From Bacteroidota bacterium (lineage in GTDB: Bacteria > Bacteroidota > Bacteroidia > Flavobacteriales > Flavobacteriaceae), in assembly GCA_947447375.1 (NCBI GenBank), contig CANFJB010000012.1, positions 24,734 to 88,733 of the forward strand: DNA of 64,000 nt, given 5' to 3'. The notes below the pieces were generated by a model, which saw only the letters and a list, made by a program, of their open reading frames with translations, did no database searches and was not told the DNA's origin. The first letter of the stretch is position 1; every line of letters begins with the position of its first letter. Positions 61,172-64,000 of the stretch are shown piece by piece. The translations under genes were made by a program, and so were the position numbers.

Positions 61172-64000
61172 ATGAAAAAGAAATTACTATTGATTTACTC
61201 TGCGATGGTTGTAAAAAACAACCCTAAAAACACTACTCGTTTTAACGGAATATTGGCACTGTTTTTAATGGTGATGGGAATGGGTGTGAGTTGGGGGCAA
61301 TTTACATCTGGAAATATAATTGTAGAACAAGTTGGAGATGGAGCCACAACTTTAGGAAGTGCAGCAACCAAAGTAAAAATTTTAGAATTTACTACTACGG
61401 GTACTCCAGGAAATAATACTACTTATTTTGGATCAACTTTAACGCCAACAGGCGCTCCCTATAATCTCGTAGACTCGGGTTCTGCGACTTCAAACGGATA
61501 TATTAGTTTATCAACCGACAAAACTTTTGTTGTAGTTCCTGGTTATAATGCCCCTACAGGTACTACTTCAATTGCAAGTTCTGCAGCAACTACCTATGGA
61601 AGAACCATTGGAAAAGTTACTAGTTCTGGTTCGCTTCAAGCTAATGGTACTTTTAACATAATAACGGGGAATAATTACCGTTCGATTGTTTCAAATGGAA
61701 GTGGATATTGGTTAATAGGTGCTTTGGGTATATTTTACACGAATTCCGATACTACTAATGGAACTCCTGCAAGCCCTACATCTACAATATTCACAACAAA
61801 CACAAGAATCGGATTAATTTTTAACAATACCTTATTTGCAGATTCAAGTTCGGCCTCCTTCAATGGAAGTGGATCTAATATTGGAATATATCAAATTGGA
61901 ACTTATAATACTTTACCTACATCAACCGTTACTGCAGGTACAGCAATTAATATAATTAATACTGGGACAGGAAGTAGCCCATATGGATTTTCTTTTAGTC
62001 CAAATGGATTGACATGTTATATAGCTGATGATAGGGCGACGACTTCAGGCGGAATTCAGAAATGGAGCTATAGTGGCACCTTTTCTACAACTACAGGTTG
62101 GTCTGGAGGGGCATGGAGTTTAGCTTATACTTTAAGTACAGGGGTGTCAAATATTGGAGCTAGAGGAATTGTTGTTGATTATTCAGGGGCTAATCCAATA
62201 ATTTATGGTACAAGTGCAGAAACTTTATTAAATCGTATATTTAAAATTACTGACACTGGTTTGAACTCTTCAGCAAGTACAATAGCTACAGCTAATTCAA
62301 ATTTTATTTTTAGAGGAATTTGTTTTGCTCCATCTGCAAATAATTGGATTGGAGGAAATGGTAATTGGAATTTAGGTTCAAACTGGAGTTTAGGAACTAT
62401 ACCAATTAGTACCGATGATGTTACAATAAAATCAGGTTCACCTATTTTAGATACTGATTTTACAATTGGTGGATCTGGAAGTTTAACCATAAGCGGTACA
62501 GGAACTTTAACCATAAACCCTGGTAAAAAATTAACCATTGCTGGTACTGCAGATTTTGGCGGTAAAGCAGTAATTATTAGATCTGATAACTCTGGTACAG
62601 GAGCAATAGGTCAAGTAACAGGGACTTTAACAGGAGCTACCAATGTGACCGTAGAACGTTACATTCCAGGTAAACGGGCATGGAGAGCATTAACGGCACC
62701 ATTAAAAGGTGACGGAGGTAGTATTTTTAGTCAATGGCAAAATAATGGTAGTTCAGGAACTGCAACTGCAACTGGAGTTGAAATTTGGTCAAATGCCCCA
62801 ACCCACTCAAGCGTGACTTTAAATTCTGGTGGAACTAACTCTCTACTATCTTATGGTTCAACTGGTTGGAATCCAATAACTGACACCAATTCAGAGCTAT
62901 TATTTACAAGTGAAATCAACAAACCTTTCATGGTTTTTGTAACAGGACCTTATGGAAGTAATACTATTACGAGTAGCTTTTCTGACACAACATTAAAAGC
63001 TACTGGTGCTTTAATTACAGGGACTCAATCTTACTCAACTAATCGTTCCCAATATACCTTTATTGGAAACCCTTATGCGAGTCCGTTAGATCTTTCAGTT
63101 ATGATGAATAACACTCAAAATCCATCAGCTTCTTTCGGAGGAAATGTTTGGGTTTGGGATGCCAATGTTTCAGGCTCAAATCAGGTAGGAACCTACAATT
63201 TATACAATTCAGGAACGTACACCAATCTTACTTCAAATACTGCAATTGGAACTGGAACACAAATACAATCAGGTCAAGCCTTTTTTGTAAAATCTACTGA
63301 TGGAGCTTCTTTTACTATTCAAGAAAGTCACAAAGGTTCCACTTTTAGTAATGCGGTGTTTAGAACTGGAACTCTTCCTGAATTATTTCGTATAGGACTT
63401 TACAAACAAGTAAACAATGAGTGGTCGGGTCGTGACGGTGCAATGACAGTTATTTTATCTGATGCAGATGCTAATCAAGCACCAAACAAAATGGCTAATT
63501 CAACCGAGAATATCGCTTTCACTAAACACGGAGCTTCATTTGCAAGTAACCACCACTTGCCTTTAAATGCCACTGATGTTTTAAATGTAAAAGTTTGGAA
63601 TACTACTGCTGGAGCTAACTATAAATTAAAATTAAATACGGAAGAATTTTCTGCTTCAAATTTAGAGGCTATTCTAGAAGATTTGTTTACCAATTCTAGA
63701 ACGCCACTTGCTCTTGATGGTACCGCTGTTGAATATCCATTTACCGTTACTACGGATGCTTTAAGTACCGGAGATCGTTTTAGAATCGTATTCCAATCTT
63801 CGCTATTGGGTACTACTCTTCCAACAGCTAGTGGTTTCAGTATAATTCCTAACCCTGTAACTGGAGATTCGTTCCAAGTGAATTTAGGAACATTGGTAAC
63901 AGGAGCTTACTCCTACTCTATTTGCAATGCAATAGGTCAAGAAGTAGCAAAAGGAACTATCAATAACGCAGCTCAAAATACCAATTATGAGGTGAAAATG
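61172..64000 (+). CDS. Large secreted T9SS client protein (partial, runs off the window)
   Basis: An open frame of 943 codons that reaches the window end without a stop. The N-terminus has a stretched signal peptide: MKKKLLLIYSAMVVKN, a polar stretch, then FNGILALFLMVMGMGVSWGQ, cleaved near residue 43. The next 340 residues are Thr/Ser/Gly-rich and beta-rich. Around 390-410 is the Trp/Gly pattern NWIGGNGNWNLGSNW and a following IPISTDDVTIKSG, common in Bacteroidetes surface proteins. VERYIPGKRAWRALTAPLKG follows near 492. The last 50 visible residues (IIPNPVTGDSFQVNL...YSICNAIGQEVAKG) are the start of a T9SS type A sorting domain, so only the final 30 or so residues are missing. Function unknown; adhesin-like is a guess. 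Confidence 0.85.
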   Translation, partial: MKKKLLLIYSAMVVKNNPKNTTRFNGILALFLMVMGMGVSWGQFTSGNIIVEQVGDGATTLGSAATKVKILEFTTTGTPGNNTTYFGSTLTPTGAPYNLVDSGSATSNGYISLSTDKTFVVVPGYNAPTGTTSIASSAATTYGRTIGKVTSSGSLQANGTFNIITGNNYRSIVSNGSGYWLIGALGIFYTNSDTTNGTPASPTSTIFTTNTRIGLIFNNTLFADSSSASFNGSGSNIGIYQIGTYNTLPTSTVTAGTAINIINTGTGSSPYGFSFSPNGLTCYIADDRATTSGGIQKWSYSGTFSTTTGWSGGAWSLAYTLSTGVSNIGARGIVVDYSGANPIIYGTSAETLLNRIFKITDTGLNSSASTIATANSNFIFRGICFAPSANNWIGGNGNWNLGSNWSLGTIPISTDDVTIKSGSPILDTDFTIGGSGSLTISGTGTLTINPGKKLTIAGTADFGGKAVIIRSDNSGTGAIGQVTGTLTGATNVTVERYIPGKRAWRALTAPLKGDGGSIFSQWQNNGSSGTATATGVEIWSNAPTHSSVTLNSGGTNSLLSYGSTGWNPITDTNSELLFTSEINKPFMVFVTGPYGSNTITSSFSDTTLKATGALITGTQSYSTNRSQYTFIGNPYASPLDLSVMMNNTQNPSASFGGNVWVWDANVSGSNQVGTYNLYNSGTYTNLTSNTAIGTGTQIQSGQAFFVKSTDGASFTIQESHKGSTFSNAVFRTGTLPELFRIGLYKQVNNEWSGRDGAMTVILSDADANQAPNKMANSTENIAFTKHGASFASNHHLPLNATDVLNVKVWNTTAGANYKLKLNTEEFSASNLEAILEDLFTNSRTPLALDGTAVEYPFTVTTDALSTGDRFRIVFQSSLLGTTLPTASGFSIIPNPVTGDSFQVNLGTLVTGAYSYSICNAIGQEVAKGTINNAAQNTNYEVKM

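Noticed and set aside
62203..62538. Minus-strand frame of 111 codons near the right edge
   Set aside because: It is opposite the long plus-strand frame beginning at 61172, which has a signal peptide, a promoter element and a T9SS sorting region.

Overview
The window is a gene-dense, AT-rich chromosomal segment from a member of the Flavobacteriaceae, most likely Flavobacterium or a close relative. The evidence is a complete gldKLMN gliding/type IX secretion (T9SS) cluster, two secreted proteins with T9SS C-terminal sorting regions, a fused HPPK-deoxynucleoside kinase, an XrtF exosortase pair, a short primary sigma factor without region 1.1, and many copies of the Bacteroidetes -7 promoter element TAnnTTTG at gene starts. 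I saw no insertion sequence, prophage, CRISPR array or rRNA. Most genes are core genes in an ordinary flavobacterial arrangement.

Layout. 1-5,350: tRNA-Gly, mutS, a DUF1573 protein, a SpoU methyltransferase, and folK fused to a deoxynucleoside kinase. 5,495-18,721: an AsmA-like protein, DUF2797, a GH3-type adenylating enzyme, the protein quality-control group clpX-clpP-tig, a FemAB/GNAT-like protein, an ABC-F ATPase, DUF983 and a DadA-like oxidoreductase. 18,825-27,510: the leftward run topA, an arginase-fold protein that has lost metal ligands, then gldK-gldL-gldM-gldN. 27,887-34,629: the rightward run miaB, a sigma-54 activator without a sensor domain, lptE, a TPR protein, secG, groS-groL. 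34,773-42,570: a cell-surface MG2/plug protein, DedA, a putative metal-handling locus (HMA protein, TonB-dependent receptor, HYC_CC_PP protein), the XrtF exosortase pair, and a GAF/fRMsr-like protein. 42,660-51,119: a six-gene galactan/galactose operon. 51,262-55,547: rpsO, pnp, rpoD, rpe. 55,564-64,000: a glycosyltransferase pair and two large T9SS client proteins, the last running off the window edge.

How the genes work together. The galactan operon is close to self-contained: an extracytoplasmic endo-galactanase (GH53) and beta-galactosidase (GH2) release galactose, a sodium/sugar symporter imports it, GalM supplies the alpha anomer, and GalK and GalT carry it into the Leloir pathway; galE is not in the window. 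GldKLMN forms the T9SS core and motor that would export the two sorted proteins at the right end. RpoD, encoded here, should read the TAnnTTTG promoters seen across the window.

The items most worth a second look are the arginase-fold protein with degenerate metal sites next to gldK, a nested long inverted repeat upstream of miaB, palindromic repeats in the groS-groL spacer, a 22-unit hexanucleotide array ending exactly at the stop codon of the TonB-receptor gene, and the cysteine-pair-rich HMA/TonB/HYC_CC_PP locus. I found no clear, wholly new system; these are anomalies and under-described families within a conventional genome segment.
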